The position numbers and the translations under genes are program-made. Shown here piece by piece: positions 51,273 to 60,978 of a stretch of 64,000 bases of DNA. The stretch's first letter is position 1, and every line of letters starts with the position of its first letter. Below the pieces are notes generated by a model. It had not been told where the DNA came from, made no database searches, and saw only the letters and a list, made by a program, of their open reading frames with translations. This DNA is from an uncultured Alteromonadaceae bacterium (GTDB lineage: Bacteria; Pseudomonadota; Gammaproteobacteria; Pseudomonadales; Halieaceae): assembly GCA_913064725.1 (NCBI GenBank), contig CAJYAI010000005.1, positions 1 through 64,000 on the forward strand, given 5' to 3'.

Positions 51273-52562
51273 TTACTCCGCTAAAAATTTTGCTGCTGCG
51301 CGCGCTGCATTGAGTTTGATAGGAAATTCAGGCGCAAGTGTCGAGGCCGCATCGCGCTGACTGGAAAACCATACCATGACGGTATCCGTGCTTCGGTTGA
51401 TGTAAATAACCTGCCCGTGAATGCCCACGGCGCAGAACTCTCCCGCTGCGTCATCGAGCACCCACCACATGTCTTGATACGCTATCCAGTCGGCTGCCGC
51501 GTAGTTAGCATTAGCTGCCATGGCCTTAAGATCGCTCGCCTCAACCTCGAGCATGTGCTCTAACCACGACGCGGGGAGAATACGCTCACCGTTGTAGACC
51601 CCTTTATCGCGAATCATCACACCAAACCGTGCCGAGTCTCGCGCGGTAGCGTTGAAGCCGCCCGTTGCGACCGGCATGTACGCACGATCAACCGCGATAA
51701 ACGCATCATGTTCTGCGCCTATCCTTTGCCACACCGCGTCGCGAATGACTTCGTCGAGTGATTTATCCATCAGCCTCGAGACGATCCATCCAAGTACATC
51801 GGCGTTGGCGGAGTTATAGTCAAAAAGCTGCCCGGGCGGTGTATCAAGATCAGGCTTAACAAACTGGGTAAGAAAGTCATAAACGCCATAGATAGAACTC
51901 TCGCCAGGCTGTAAATCGGCAGCTCCGGGCAAATAGCCTAAATTGAGTGCGGGTGCGTAGTAGAGCGAAAAATCGCTCTTGGGGTCGACATAGTTTTCTT
52001 CAAACGCGAGACCACTGGTATGGTCCATCACCTGTTGCACGGTCACTCGATCAAATGCACTTCCCTGCAGCTCGGGAATATAATCTGCGGGGGTTTTGGT
52101 TAAGTCGAGCTGACCGCTTTCAATCAAGATTCCTGCCACACTGCTCACCAGCGATTTCGTCATCGAATACCAAATGTGCTGGCGGTGCGGATCCATGCCA
52201 TTCCAGTAAGACTCCTGAATGAGGGTGTCTCCCTGAATCACGACCAATGCATCGGCGGCATTTGCACCAAAGACGTCAGCCAGACTCGCGTCACCAATCT
52301 TGAACTCAGATAACCGGGTTTCATCGCGCGGGAAATGGTGTATTTCGCCACCGCGGGGCACCATTACGGTGTTGTTCGGTGCACCAAAATTCTGAAAAGA
52401 CCATTGATTGTACGGCCAGTCACGGTGATTTTTCTTGGTCACTTGTGACGTTTCACTCGGTGGAAAGCCGTCCATCACGGCGGGCCTTTCGTTTGCTGTC
52501 GTCGACATGACGCCTCCCAATGTGGTGACGAGTATCAGCAGCTGCCAAAACCTCATAGGCAC
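51273..52562 (-). CDS. Secreted serine hydrolase (beta-lactamase class C family)
   Basis: N-terminal signal peptide; SMTKSLVSSVAGILIESGQLDLTKTPADYIPEL (SxxK) and YNSANADVLGWIVSRLM (YxN). Confidence 0.88.
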   Translation of the reverse strand: MPMRFWQLLILVTTLGGVMSTTANERPAVMDGFPPSETSQVTKKNHRDWPYNQWSFQNFGAPNNTVMVPRGGEIHHFPRDETRLSEFKIGDASLADVFGANAADALVVIQGDTLIQESYWNGMDPHRQHIWYSMTKSLVSSVAGILIESGQLDLTKTPADYIPELQGSAFDRVTVQQVMDHTSGLAFEENYVDPKSDFSLYYAPALNLGYLPGAADLQPGESSIYGVYDFLTQFVKPDLDTPPGQLFDYNSANADVLGWIVSRLMDKSLDEVIRDAVWQRIGAEHDAFIAVDRAYMPVATGGFNATARDSARFGVMIRDKGVYNGERILPASWLEHMLEVEASDLKAMAANANYAAADWIAYQDMWWVLDDAAGEFCAVGIHGQVIYINRSTDTVMVWFSSQRDAASTLAPEFPIKLNAARAAAKFLAE

Positions 52563-52647
52563 CTCTCGTTATTATTTTTTGTGGGACTCTTGAGCAGTTC
52601 GCCCTAGTGAGTCGTTCGCCTTAGTGCGTCTTGCGACTTAGTCCAAC

Positions 52648-53385
52648 TTAAAGTGTACCGCTTAATTCAATTCTGTAGCCACTGCCATTGGGTACCGCGA
52701 TAAGTGCGATCGCTTGTTGAAATGCCTCATTGCGCGCAGCCGGCCCCGATAGGTCAGCCATCAACCGATAGCGGCCCTCGGTCAAGCTGACCGAGCCATC
52801 GATAACAAGTGCACCTTTAATCGTAACCACATCAGCTTCAATACCGTCGTCTGATGACGAAATCGCGACCGCATAGGTTCCTAACGACACGTCACCGCCA
52901 ACCGCTCTCCAGGTCGCGTCCTCCCAAACAACTTGACCTTGCGCGGCCGTCGGCTTGCCATCGGCATCAATAACGAGCTCAGCAATATCGGTGCGCAGTT
53001 GCCCACCTATGTACAGCGGGAGTAGCTTGCGAACCCAGTCTAAGCCGACGTTCACCGCGACGTCATTTAGATAGAACGAGCCCCCCAGCCCAATCCCCGC
53101 TGCGAGGTCAATTCGCTGACTACCCCACCGGCTCTTGATCGTGACGACATCACCCGTTAACAATCCAAGCGGATGCACTGTCCAGGCAACACGCCCTAGG
53201 GCAAAGGGCTGCCCCTGAACCTCCGCCTGCACATGCGCCGCTTCACCACGCCATACGGTTCCGGTAAAGCCTGAGGCAGTCAGTGTTTGCGGTAAAATCG
53301 AACCGATAACCGAAGCCGGTACACGACTCACCAGCAAGGCAACGGCAACAAAAACGGCAAAGCCGATTGAGCGCTTGAGACTCAT
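52648..53385 (-). CDS. gspN: Type II secretion system protein N
   Basis: Position after gspM; AHVQAEVQGQPFALGRVAWTVHPLGLLTGDVVTIKSRWGSQRIDL. Confidence 0.8.
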   Translation of the reverse strand: MSLKRSIGFAVFVAVALLVSRVPASVIGSILPQTLTASGFTGTVWRGEAAHVQAEVQGQPFALGRVAWTVHPLGLLTGDVVTIKSRWGSQRIDLAAGIGLGGSFYLNDVAVNVGLDWVRKLLPLYIGGQLRTDIAELVIDADGKPTAAQGQVVWEDATWRAVGGDVSLGTYAVAISSSDDGIEADVVTIKGALVIDGSVSLTEGRYRLMADLSGPAARNEAFQQAIALIAVPNGSGYRIELSGTL

Positions 53386-53387
53386 GT

Positions 53388-53858
53388 CTACTGCCCTCGA
53401 ACACGGAGCGTTGCGTTGACCCCGCCAGAGCGTCCCGCGTCACTAACCGAGGCGTCAATGATACGAAGCCCCTCGTTGCCCTCCACTGTCTGAAGCCATT
53501 GCAGAAGCGCATCGAAGTCCGCGCCTTCAAAGCGCACCTGAACCTCACCACGGCTGTTGGGCTGCAACCGCTTTACCGTCAGACCCGCATTCTGAGCTGC
53601 GGCGCTCAAAGTAGAGGACAAATTGTCGTTCTGACCGGTACTACCAGCGTCACGAAGACTCAGGAGGCGACTTACCTTAGCTTCAACGCGAGATAGTTGA
53701 GCGCTAGCCGCCCCATTATTTAGCGCCATTTGCGCGCGATTCTCACTCATTGGCATCAAGGCAAACTGAAACACACTAAAGACCAGCAAGAAGCCGGTCA
53801 GCAGCAGTATGGCCATCTGGTCTCGGGGACTTTGGGAGTTGAACCACTCTCTCATCAA
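53388..53858 (-). CDS. gspM: Type II secretion system protein M
   Basis: MREWFNSQSPRDQMAILLLTGFLLVFSVFQF...; C-terminal ferredoxin-like GEVQVRFEGADFDALLQWLQTVE. Confidence 0.88.
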   Translation of the reverse strand: MMREWFNSQSPRDQMAILLLTGFLLVFSVFQFALMPMSENRAQMALNNGAASAQLSRVEAKVSRLLSLRDAGSTGQNDNLSSTLSAAAQNAGLTVKRLQPNSRGEVQVRFEGADFDALLQWLQTVEGNEGLRIIDASVSDAGRSGGVNATLRVRGQ

Positions 53859-55006
53859 GACACCTCAACTCGCAGCCGTGCTCTCACCTCATCGCCTCGA
53901 GCACTTGAGGTTTCAAGCATTGCAGTCAGCCCAGCTTGTTCTAACTGCTGACGAATTTTTTCCACCGCTGCAAAATTTGCAACTGTCAGATTTAGCCGAA
54001 GCTCACCGCCGCTATAATTAACCGACGTGACGCGTCCGTTATGCGCCATGGTCGCCATCACGACATTCACCAACCTCGGTGTAAAGGCTATTACCCCGTC
54101 ATCACCCGTGTACTCGCTTATCTGTCGATCCAATTGTTTCTCGACGTCAACGACTGCGCCGCGTGGATTGGCCCGACGATAAGCGTCTTGAATGGCCGCA
54201 CGCAGTTCCAAGTTCTGTGTTTTAAGCGACTGAAACTGACTGAAATCACTTACGAATTGCAGCGTCACTGCAACCAAAGCAGCGATGGCAGCCGTCTTCC
54301 AAATGCGCCACCATTTGGCCAAGGGCAATGCAGGAGCAAAGTCCCCTTCTCGTAGATTTATGGCAGGCGTGGCCTGCGACAGCAGCAAAATACTGCCCCA
54401 ACCGCCCTGACGCCAGTCTAAGATCGCCGTTTGTTCGTCGTTCAGTTTCGAGAGCACTTCCGCTCGGTCAGTGCCATACATGACAAGCTGACTGGGCGGT
54501 TCAGCGAGGGATTCCAGAACAATGGGTAAGAGAGAGATATCGACTCTCGCACCTTCCGTTGCGCTCCAGCGAAGCACGACGTTATCACCGTCGATAACGG
54601 CGCAACACTCATCTCCCTCCCGTGGCAAGCACAGTGCCTCCGGTGCAAAACAGATCTGGCTGTCATCACAGGCAAGCTGTGCGACCCAATGCGACATCCT
54701 GTCACGGCGGGTAAACGCGACAAGATGATGGACATCATCAAGAGCGCTAGCGACGAAATGAAGATCATCGACATCATCGGCCACCTGCTCCTCCATCATG
54801 AAGGGTAATGACTTGGTCAGATGCTTGCGCTCCTCAGGACTCACCGCGAGCAGCGTTGTCCGAACGTCATCACTGGGGAGGCCAACGACAACAGTCTCGG
54901 GAAGCACCGTCTCTGAGGTAACGACTTCCGCTGCTATCGCTCCCGCACGCCAGAGCACAGGTTGCTCTGCTCGCCACACCACAATGCTGGGATTTTCGAC
55001 ACGCAT
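53855..55006 (-). CDS. gspL: Type II secretion system protein L
   Basis: Actin-like cytoplasmic domain, single TM (KTAAIAALVAVTLQFV) and periplasmic ferredoxin-like domain; position between gspK and gspM. Confidence 0.88.
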   Translation of the reverse strand: MRVENPSIVVWRAEQPVLWRAGAIAAEVVTSETVLPETVVVGLPSDDVRTTLLAVSPEERKHLTKSLPFMMEEQVADDVDDLHFVASALDDVHHLVAFTRRDRMSHWVAQLACDDSQICFAPEALCLPREGDECCAVIDGDNVVLRWSATEGARVDISLLPIVLESLAEPPSQLVMYGTDRAEVLSKLNDEQTAILDWRQGGWGSILLLSQATPAINLREGDFAPALPLAKWWRIWKTAAIAALVAVTLQFVSDFSQFQSLKTQNLELRAAIQDAYRRANPRGAVVDVEKQLDRQISEYTGDDGVIAFTPRLVNVVMATMAHNGRVTSVNYSGGELRLNLTVANFAAVEKIRQQLEQAGLTAMLETSSARGDEVRARLRVEVS

Positions 55007-55075
55007 ATCAGTTAGTCGACCTCTGGTTACAGACCACAGGGGCAGCGCACCTATCCAAGCACTTGCAACCGCTCA

Positions 55076-56143
55076 TTAGAGTTCTCCCTCGGTTCGATGA
55101 ACGATGGAAATAGCGCGGCCCTGTCGATGCAGCACACTGTACAGCCGACGTTCTCGATCGGCAATGTCGACGCGTGAATCGAGTAGGAACCATGACGACT
55201 TAACATCCACCATCGCACGCAGATCCGCCGCACTATCCTCAGAAAATAACGGGCTCTCAAGAAACGAATCCACGTCGACCAGCATCCCATTCGTCCGCAG
55301 TTCAATAATCTGCGCGACCTGCTGCTGCGACAGCGGCTCTAGCGAATCGTCCTCATTCAATGCAGCTAGCACCTCGGCGGGCGCTGTGAGTATATTGATC
55401 TTACTCCCGTCGTCCGGCCAAACACTCAAAAAAGGCGCTATGCGCTTATAAAGTTCAGGGGTGATGCCGTCAACCGCACGCAGCTCGCTCACACTGGCAA
55501 TGGCCCGGTTCGCTGCACGATAGGGAAACGCTGACGAGAGATACCGCTCGTCTTCAGCGCCGTCGAGCCGCGGAGTCCGATCTGAGTCAATGTAATCGGT
55601 TATGCGCTCGACCAACTGGATCGCCTCAGTCTGGCTAAGCTCGGCCTCGTCAATCGATAGAAGTAAACGCAGTAAAATGCGCTGCGATGTATTTAATCTC
55701 TTAGACGCATCGGCAGTATCCAATGGCGCTGCCCCCCCTCTCTCGGGCGTATTTGGATCGCGATCAGAATTGCCATTTTGCTCGACCAGACCGTTCAGAT
55801 TAAACCGGCCCTGAAGGTCATAAATATTGCCACTGAGAAAGCCAATACCATCGAGCGGGTAAGGTGCTTGGGGTTGTGCCCATATTTCTTGTAGAGAGTC
55901 GACCGGCGTATCACTTTTGGCGTCCTGATCACTATCAAAGCGCAATGCCAGAGCGGCCAATGTCTCTGCGCCCAAAAGAAATGACCAACCTTGTTCTGCA
56001 AAAAAGGTATTGGTCGACCGCTGAAGTTGGAGATTAAAATCGCGCTGCACACCTACCATTAGGGCTGCGGCGAGCGCGAAAACGAGCAGCGCAATGACTA
56101 ACGCGGCACCGCCTTGCCCTCTATTTGAACGCTGGCATGACAT
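55076..56143 (-). CDS. gspK: Type II secretion system minor pseudopilin K
   Basis: RGQGGAALVIALLVFALAAALMVGVQRDF; start at MSCQRSNR. Confidence 0.9.
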   Translation of the reverse strand: MSCQRSNRGQGGAALVIALLVFALAAALMVGVQRDFNLQLQRSTNTFFAEQGWSFLLGAETLAALALRFDSDQDAKSDTPVDSLQEIWAQPQAPYPLDGIGFLSGNIYDLQGRFNLNGLVEQNGNSDRDPNTPERGGAAPLDTADASKRLNTSQRILLRLLLSIDEAELSQTEAIQLVERITDYIDSDRTPRLDGAEDERYLSSAFPYRAANRAIASVSELRAVDGITPELYKRIAPFLSVWPDDGSKINILTAPAEVLAALNEDDSLEPLSQQQVAQIIELRTNGMLVDVDSFLESPLFSEDSAADLRAMVDVKSSWFLLDSRVDIADRERRLYSVLHRQGRAISIVHRTEGEL

Positions 56144-56801
56144 ACAGTCGCTCCAATTCACCCCAGTCTTCCAGGGTAATGCGCACTTCGATGGCGGCAG
56201 GCGGATCTATCAACTCGTTGGTAAAACCCACATCAGCAATCCAATTTTCTTGCCACTGTCGTCGGTCTATTGACTGATTTCGATCAACGTCGAGCGCGCT
56301 GATCGATGGCAAAAAACGAAGCTCCAACGCCTCAACATCACGAATAAGTAGCGTTTCTGTTGGCTCAATCGCCGTCGTTCGATCCAATACGGGATAACTC
56401 AACCGCAATAGCCGATTTTCATCTAGACGATAGGCAACCCTCTGGAGCGTACTGCGCGGAGCGCCAGTCGTATTATGCCATCCTGACCGAGTCAGCCGCA
56501 GCGGGTCGCGCGCGAGCTCGCCTCCCATCACGGCTGATGCCAGCTGCCCAAACTCGTCCTGCACAGGCCGATTAGCGATTTGTCGAATATCTCGTGACAA
56601 AACGGTCAGGGCTCTGTTGATTTCGTGAAGTCGCTCAGACTCGGCTCGAGCAGCCTCTATGCCGACCAACGCTATCGATAGCGTTTGATAAGACAACACG
56701 GACACGAAGGCCGTAATAGCCATAGCAATCAGCACTTCAATCAGTGTAAAACCGCCAGATGCACAGGATGTCCTAGCCCGGCCCATCGACCACCTCTGCA
56801 T
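56121..56801 (-). CDS. gspJ: Type II secretion system minor pseudopilin J
   Basis: Class III leader GGFTLIEVLIAMAITAFVSVLSYQTLSIAL. Confidence 0.92.
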   Translation of the reverse strand: MQRWSMGRARTSCASGGFTLIEVLIAMAITAFVSVLSYQTLSIALVGIEAARAESERLHEINRALTVLSRDIRQIANRPVQDEFGQLASAVMGGELARDPLRLTRSGWHNTTGAPRSTLQRVAYRLDENRLLRLSYPVLDRTTAIEPTETLLIRDVEALELRFLPSISALDVDRNQSIDRRQWQENWIADVGFTNELIDPPAAIEVRITLEDWGELERLYVMPAFK

Positions 56802-57189
56802 TCAAAAACGCGTCGAGCGTAAAGAGAGACGAATCATCATCGGCGTCTTCACCCGTGACGGTCACGGTTAGTCGCATAAAGCCCGGCACGGGTGTCTCCT
56901 GAATTTCACTTCGCCAATACCAGGTGCGTCCAGCTCTGACCGACTCCCCGGCGATGACACCCGATTCAGCTCGCCTCAGTTTTGCGGTCACCAAACGCAC
57001 CTCTGCAACACGGTCTGCGGCTACCCACTGTGCAACCGAGCGGTCACGCAAATAAGCGGTACCGTCAATCTGCTGCGAAAGTAAAAACAGGAGCGCCGGC
57101 AAGGTGACAGCGACCACTGTGAGCGCCACCATCACTTCGATCAAGGTGAAGCCCGCCTGCTGGCCCGGGTGCTTAATCCAGCGCTTCAT
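56773..57189 (-). CDS. gspI: Type II secretion system minor pseudopilin I
   Basis: QAGFTLIEVMVALTVVAVTLPALLFLLSQQIDGTAYLRDRSVAQWVAADRVAEVRL. Confidence 0.92.
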   Translation of the reverse strand: MKRWIKHPGQQAGFTLIEVMVALTVVAVTLPALLFLLSQQIDGTAYLRDRSVAQWVAADRVAEVRLVTAKLRRAESGVIAGESVRAGRTWYWRSEIQETPVPGFMRLTVTVTGEDADDDSSLFTLDAFLNAEVVDGPG

Positions 57190-57733
57190 CAGGCTCTATT
57201 CCTTTAGGCATAAAGGTCATTCGACCAAACAAGTCCCATCGAAGTCGATACAAGAGATCACCCGAGCGCAGATCAATCCAATCTAATTCGCCCGGTGTGA
57301 CCTCACCGCCGGCGAAGAGAATCAACTGTGGCGGCGGATTCGTATCATCTTCGAGGGCCTCAATGTCAACCGGTGGTTGCTCGTCCAATCGGAGTTCGAG
57401 TTCGATGTCAGGTTCGAAAAACACGTCCTCAAACGCTGTATTACGCGACAGCGGCTCAGCCCAGCCCTGATCGTACCGACGCAACCACAACCCACCGTAA
57501 CTACCCTCAAATCCGTCCAGGCGATGAATGAGCAATCCGTGATCTGTGCCGCTTAATTCTGCTTCTGTGAGCGCATAGCCCAACAGCGCTGCGACTTCGC
57601 GCACTTTGTTTTCACGCGAAATATCAGAACTGCCCGAGCCCACATTCAAGCTCACAAGGGACGTGAGTAGGACCACCACAAACACCACGGCCAGCATCTC
57701 GATCAGACTGAAGCCCGTTTGGCGCTGACTCAC
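57173..57733 (-). CDS. gspH: Type II secretion system minor pseudopilin H
   Basis: QTGFSLIEMLAVVFVVVLLTSLVSLNVGS. Confidence 0.92.
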   Translation of the reverse strand: MSQRQTGFSLIEMLAVVFVVVLLTSLVSLNVGSGSSDISRENKVREVAALLGYALTEAELSGTDHGLLIHRLDGFEGSYGGLWLRRYDQGWAEPLSRNTAFEDVFFEPDIELELRLDEQPPVDIEALEDDTNPPPQLILFAGGEVTPGELDWIDLRSGDLLYRLRWDLFGRMTFMPKGIEPDEALD

Positions 57734-57760
57734 CGCTGTGCAATCCTCTTCCAGTTACTC

Positions 57761-58195
57761 TCAGGCGCTGTCGTCCTCACCCCAGTTTCCAATATCTGCA
57801 CTTTGATCTTCACCACCAGGCAAGCCGTCGGCGCCTAGTGAGTAAATATCCACCTCACCGTATTCGCCGGGCGACAGATAAAGATAGTCTCTGCCCCACG
57901 GATCCATAGGCACGTCAGGAAGATAGCCACCCTTTTTAAAATTGCGCGGTTCAGGCTCGAGGGTAGATGCCTCGACTAAGGCCACCAGCCCTTGCTCGGT
58001 CGTCGGGTAGACATAGTTATCAAGACGATAGATCTTCAAGGCCGTCTCTATCGACTTGAAGTCGGCTTGGACCTTTTGAATGCGAGCGTCGTCAGCACTG
58101 TTTAGAACAGTTGGTGCAACTACGCTGATCAATAACCCCATGATCACCAACACCACGAGAATTTCGATCAAACTAAATCCGCTTTGCTTTTTCAC
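57761..58195 (-). CDS. gspG: Type II secretion system major pseudopilin G
   Basis: QSGFSLIEILVVLVIMGLLISVVAPTVLNSADDARIQKVQADFKSIETALKIYRLDNYVYPTTEQGLVALV. Confidence 0.97.
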   Translation of the reverse strand: MKKQSGFSLIEILVVLVIMGLLISVVAPTVLNSADDARIQKVQADFKSIETALKIYRLDNYVYPTTEQGLVALVEASTLEPEPRNFKKGGYLPDVPMDPWGRDYLYLSPGEYGEVDIYSLGADGLPGGEDQSADIGNWGEDDSA

Positions 58196-58199
58196 GTCA

Positions 58200-59432
58200 C
58201 TACCTCACCATCGTGTTCAAGTCGAAGATCGGCAATAAAATTGCCATCACAATTGTTAATACTAAACCGCCCATCACAACGACCATAATGGGCTCAAACA
58301 GCGCCATGACCGTACCGAGCGTCGCCTCGAGTTCGCGCTCCTGATTAGATGCGGATCGCTCAAGCATGGTCTCCAGCTCACCACTGGTCTCTCCGGATGC
58401 CACCATATGGACCATCATGGGCGGAAAGAACGCCTCCTGCGATAAGGCGCGATTGAGGCTGGAACCTTCTTGTACCTTACCTGCCACTTCTTGGCTGGCT
58501 GCACGAAGCACTAAATTATTCATGACAGCACCGGCAATCTTAAGTGCCTCTAACAGCGGGACACCCGACGCCATCAAAATACTCAAGGTCGATGAAAAGC
58601 GGGCTGTATCCATCCCGATTAAAATCCGCCTGATACCAGGCACTCTGAGCAAGACACCGTCAGACATGCGCTTATAAACCGGATTTTTAAGCAGCCGTTG
58701 TGTCACAACAACGAGGCCCACAATGGCAAGACCCAGAATCCATCCCTGATTGGTCAGAAAATCACTGGTGGCGATCAGACCCACCGTCAGGGGTGGTAAA
58801 TCCGTTTTTGTCTGCGCAAATATGCCGACCATCTCAGGCACGACAAACACCATCAACGCGGTTACTACGGCAATAGCAACACCGATTAGCACAAAGGGGT
58901 AGATCAAGGCCATTTGCAATTTTTGCGCAGTGTGCTGCCGACTCTCCGTATAATCCGCGAGCTGCTCGAGTACGGGGCCAAGCTGACCCGCCTGCTCACC
59001 CGCGTTGACCATGGCGCGATACATATCGCCGAAGGTCTGCGGGAATTGGGCCATTGCATGGGCCAAGGTGTGTCCTTCAGCCACCTTGGAACGCACCTGG
59101 AGCAGTAAACCCTTAGTGACGCCTTTGCGTGTTTGCTCTGCGGCGGCCTGAAGACAGGCATCGAGCGGTAAAGACGAGGCAACTAACGTCGCCAATTGAC
59201 GCGTAACCAGCGACAGCTCGCTTGCGCTCAAACGCGGCGCAAACAATCCGCGCTTGATGGCACCTTGCGGGTTAGCGCTATTTGCTGCGTGACGACCGGT
59301 TGACACGACCTCGATGGGACGCAGGCTCTTGGTTCTTAATTGCGCACGGATCTGTCGCTCTGAGTCGCCCTCTAGCACCCCCTTAACCATCTTTCCCGAG
59401 GTGTCGAGAGCCTTGTATTTAAACGCCGCCAT
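58200..59432 (-). CDS. gspF: Type II secretion system inner membrane protein F
   Basis: MAAFKYKALDTSGKMVKGVLEGDSERQIRAQLRTKSLRPIEV; VASGETSGELETMLERSASNQERELEATLGTVMALFEPIMVVVMGGLVLTIVMAILLPIFDLN. Confidence 0.97.
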   Translation of the reverse strand: MAAFKYKALDTSGKMVKGVLEGDSERQIRAQLRTKSLRPIEVVSTGRHAANSANPQGAIKRGLFAPRLSASELSLVTRQLATLVASSLPLDACLQAAAEQTRKGVTKGLLLQVRSKVAEGHTLAHAMAQFPQTFGDMYRAMVNAGEQAGQLGPVLEQLADYTESRQHTAQKLQMALIYPFVLIGVAIAVVTALMVFVVPEMVGIFAQTKTDLPPLTVGLIATSDFLTNQGWILGLAIVGLVVVTQRLLKNPVYKRMSDGVLLRVPGIRRILIGMDTARFSSTLSILMASGVPLLEALKIAGAVMNNLVLRAASQEVAGKVQEGSSLNRALSQEAFFPPMMVHMVASGETSGELETMLERSASNQERELEATLGTVMALFEPIMVVVMGGLVLTIVMAILLPIFDLNTMVR

Positions 59433-60978
59433 GCAATGTCACCGACGTCACGCGCAATACTTCCTCGAGTGTCGTCTCTCCGGCCAGCACTCGCCGTTGA
59501 CCGTCAACCTGAATGCCCGGGTACCTCTGCCGGGCTACTGCAAGCATAGCTTGCTCGCCTTGCCCCTCGTGAATCGCAGCGCGCAAGGTCTCATCGACCT
59601 CAATCAACTCATAGATGCCTGTGCGTCCGCGGTACCCCGTCATGTTGCACTTTTCACAGCCTTTTGGATGGTAAATCTCCCGGCCCTCACTGCTATCAAT
59701 ACCCAAGATCTCACACTCACTCGCTGTCGCCTGGGCGGGGACACGACAGTCAGTGCAGACCAATCGAACCAAGCGCTGTGCCATCACCGCGACAAGGCTC
59801 GACGACAACAGAAAAGGCTCGATGCCCATATCTTGCAGGCGCGTCACAGCACCTATTGCCGTATTGGTGTGCAATGTCGAGAGCACCAGGTGTCCCGTCA
59901 GCGAGGCTTGAACGGCGATCTCCGCAGTTTCTAAATCGCGTATCTCACCGACCATGACGACATCCGGATCCTGCCGCAAAATAGCGCGCAAGCCTCGGGC
60001 GAAGGTCATATCGACTTTTGGGTTTACCTGCGTTTGCCCAACACCGGGCAACATGTATTCAACGGGATCCTCAATCGTGAGTATGTTTCTTGATGTTTGA
60101 TTAATACTCGACAGACCCGCATAAAGCGTGGTCGTCTTACCTGAGCCTGTCGGTCCGGTCACCAAAATGATGCCGTGAGGCCGAGCGAGTGCCGCGCGGT
60201 AGCCGTCGCCCACCTGCTTATTCATCTTCAGCTGCCCAAGCTCAAGCTGACCTGCCTGCTTATCGAGCAACCGCAATACCACGCGTTCCCCGTGTGCCGA
60301 CGGAATAGTCGACATGCGAATATCGATAGCGTGACCGGCGATGCGCACGGAGATGCGTCCGTCTTGGGGAATTCGCTTTTCGGCAATATCAAGCTTGGCC
60401 ATGACCTTGAGACGAGACACAAGTAACGGCGCCAGCATGCGTTTGGGTGATAGCACCTCAGCGAGAACACCATCGATGCGGTAGCGAACTGACAAGCGAT
60501 CTTCGAAGGTTTCAACATGAATGTCCGAAGCCTGCTCTTTGACCGCTTGCGACAAGATAGCGTTGATGAGCCGAATAATGGGCGCGTCATCTTCCGCATC
60601 CATCAAGTCCCCGAGATCTGGAATTTCATCCACAAGCCGGGCCAAATCGACATCAGCGGACAGATCTTCCGCCATCTGTACTGCCTGATTTTGACTCCGC
60701 TGGTAGGCGCCAGTAAGGCGGCCTTGAAAGGTGATCTCATCGACTTGTTCGAGCGCAAACTGGGTTCCTACCACTCGGCGAACTTCCAGTAAGGTATCGG
60801 TATCGAGGCGACCCACGTAGCTCAATACGAGTCCGGCATCACCCTCGACTAGAACGACCTGCTTGGCCTTAGAAAAGCTGAACGGCAGACTGCCGCTGCG
60901 CATCACGGCCGCATCGTCAACCGCCACATCCGCAGTCAACGTATCAACTACCGCAAGGTTATCGATCACCGTATTCAC
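59419..60978 (-). CDS. gspE: Type II secretion system ATPase E
   Basis: Walker A ILVTGPTGSGKTTTLYAGLSSINQ; DPDVVMVGEIRDLETAEIAVQASLTGHLVLSTLHTN; tetracysteine CTDC...CEKC. Confidence 0.98.
   Translation of the reverse strand: MNTVIDNLAVVDTLTADVAVDDAAVMRSGSLPFSFSKAKQVVLVEGDAGLVLSYVGRLDTDTLLEVRRVVGTQFALEQVDEITFQGRLTGAYQRSQNQAVQMAEDLSADVDLARLVDEIPDLGDLMDAEDDAPIIRLINAILSQAVKEQASDIHVETFEDRLSVRYRIDGVLAEVLSPKRMLAPLLVSRLKVMAKLDIAEKRIPQDGRISVRIAGHAIDIRMSTIPSAHGERVVLRLLDKQAGQLELGQLKMNKQVGDGYRAALARPHGIILVTGPTGSGKTTTLYAGLSSINQTSRNILTIEDPVEYMLPGVGQTQVNPKVDMTFARGLRAILRQDPDVVMVGEIRDLETAEIAVQASLTGHLVLSTLHTNTAIGAVTRLQDMGIEPFLLSSSLVAVMAQRLVRLVCTDCRVPAQATASECEILGIDSSEGREIYHPKGCEKCNMTGYRGRTGIYELIEVDETLRAAIHEGQGEQAMLAVARQRYPGIQVDGQRRVLAGETTLEEVLRVTSVTLHGGV

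Noticed and set aside
55007-55075. Possible longer gspL N-terminus (frame open upstream of 55006)
   Set aside because: The extension has no ATG/GTG/TTG start and the ATG at 55006 is plausible; a longer start is not supported.
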